Part shown: positions 5,086 to 5,758 of the stretch, piece after piece
How the letters are laid out: every line of letters starts with the position of its first letter
Numbering within the stretch: position 1 is the stretch's first letter
Assembly (NCBI GenBank): GCA_030615475.1
Contig: JAUWZF010000080.1
Span: 1-5,758 of the forward strand
From: Dehalococcoidales bacterium
Lineage (GTDB): Bacteria; Chloroflexota; Dehalococcoidia; Dehalococcoidales; RBG-16-60-22
Direction: 5' to 3'
DNA length: 5,758 nt
Notes under the pieces: generated by a model
The model's database searches: none
Seen by the model: only the letters and a program-made list of their open reading frames with translations
Told to the model about the DNA's origin: nothing
Made by a program: the position numbers and the translations under genes

Positions 5086-5758
5086 ATGCCTATAGTTGTG
5101 CAGAAGTATGGGGGGAGTTCTCTTGCCGGTGTTTCAAAGATCAAGGAGGTAGCCAAACATATTATTGAGACAAAGGAAAACGGCAATCAGCCTGTAGTTG
5201 TTGTATCAGCCATGCAGGGCCAAACAGATCTCCTGCTTGGTTCAGCTAAAGCAGTTAGAGGTGAGACTAACGGAAGAGAACTAGCTAAATTACTCTTTAC
5301 TGGTGAAATTGTTTCGAGTACCTTGTTAGCGATGGCGTTAAAAAGTGAGGGGCATGAAGCGATAAGCCTTAATGGTGCCGAAGCGGGGATAAGGACTGAT
5401 ACTAATTATACCCGAGCTCGAATTCTAAAGGTTGACCCCAAAAGAGTGATTAAGGAAATAGAGAAAGGGAAAATTGTCATTGTTGCCGGCTTCCAGGGGA
5501 TTACCGAGGGGATGGATATAACCACATTGGGCAGAGGTGGCTCGGATATCACAGCAGTGGCTCTGGCGGCGGCGCTTGGTGTAAAGTGTGTGATTTATCA
5601 TGAGCATGCTGGTGTCTATACTGCTGACCCGCGTCTCGTTTCTAAAGCTCGTCAGCTATCTGAGATTAGCTATGAGGAGCTGCTGGAGATGGCAGGCAGT
5701 GGTTCGAAGGTGCTCCAGCCTAGGGCAGTAGAGCTAGGGTGGGTTAACAACGTGCCTC
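5086..5758 (+). CDS. lysC: Aspartokinase (N-terminal 224 residues, runs off right edge)
   Basis: Aspartokinase phosphorylates aspartate with ATP, the first step toward lysine, threonine, methionine and diaminopimelate. The visible part is most of the amino-acid-kinase domain. It shows KYGGSS (7-12), SAMQGQTD (41-48), FTGE (71-74), GIRTD (101-105), VAGFQG (133-138), TTLGRGGSD (146-154), GVYTADPR (176-183) and VLQPRAVE (209-216). The C-terminal ACT regulatory domains lie outside the window, so feedback control cannot be judged. Two departures stand out: the ATP-site loop reads YHEHAG (171-176) where relatives have Y[ST]DVxG, and KVLHPRAVE has Gln for His. The coding DNA is more AT-rich than the upstream genes (28 of 60 G+C at 5161-5220 versus 34 of 60 at 4561-4620), so a separate origin is possible. 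Family assignment is firm; normal activity is inferred. Confidence 0.93.
   Translation, partial: MPIVVQKYGGSSLAGVSKIKEVAKHIIETKENGNQPVVVVSAMQGQTDLLLGSAKAVRGETNGRELAKLLFTGEIVSSTLLAMALKSEGHEAISLNGAEAGIRTDTNYTRARILKVDPKRVIKEIEKGKIVIVAGFQGITEGMDITTLGRGGSDITAVALAAALGVKCVIYHEHAGVYTADPRLVSKARQLSEISYEELLEMAGSGSKVLQPRAVELGWVNNVP

Overview
This is an ordinary bacterial chromosomal window of moderate GC. It holds five protein genes (two run off the ends), one tRNA gene and three informative intergenic regions. The gene set is housekeeping: replication initiation (dnaA), initiator-tRNA formylation (fmt), nucleotide-pool clean-up (mazG), tRNA-Pro, an ApgM-type phosphoglycerate-mutase-family enzyme and an aspartokinase (lysC). 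I see no transposase, integrase, CRISPR array, phage gene or rRNA. TTG starts with strong Shine-Dalgarno sites, encoded tRNA CCA, sigma70-like promoters and an ApgM-type protein next to lysC fit a Bacteria lineage such as Chloroflexota/Dehalococcoidia. That taxon is an inference from gene content, not a proven assignment.

Layout. Positions 1-1349 (minus strand) encode nearly all of DnaA; its stop lies beyond the left edge. Positions 1350-1702 are a 353-base divergent intergenic region between dnaA and fmt. It holds candidate promoters for both genes, an AT-rich tract, a GC hairpin and a repeated GGTTGCC/TTGCC motif, but no canonical DnaA box. fmt (1703-2641) and mazG (2712-3494) follow on the plus strand; both start with TTG, and mazG has its own promoter in the short gap. 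A minus-strand tRNA-Pro(CGG) gene (3561-3638), with a good promoter, sits between mazG and the ApgM-like gene (3694-4893). A 192-base AT-rich leader with two consensus TTGACA boxes precedes lysC (5086 to beyond the right edge).

How the parts relate. fmt and mazG are general housekeeping. The last two genes probably belong together. ApgM-family proteins encoded beside aspartate-pathway genes have been proposed to be alternative homoserine kinases, so the 3694-4893 gene may serve threonine synthesis together with LysC rather than glycolysis.

The observations most worth following up are three. DnaA domain IV has lost the usual His-Thr pair that reads the DnaA box (GNRDAASV instead of GGRDHTTV), next to an intergenic region with a non-canonical repeated motif. 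The ApgM-like protein has an altered nucleophile loop and sits beside lysC. The aspartokinase has unusual residues in the ATP-site loop and a more AT-rich composition than its neighbours. None of these amounts to a demonstrated new system.
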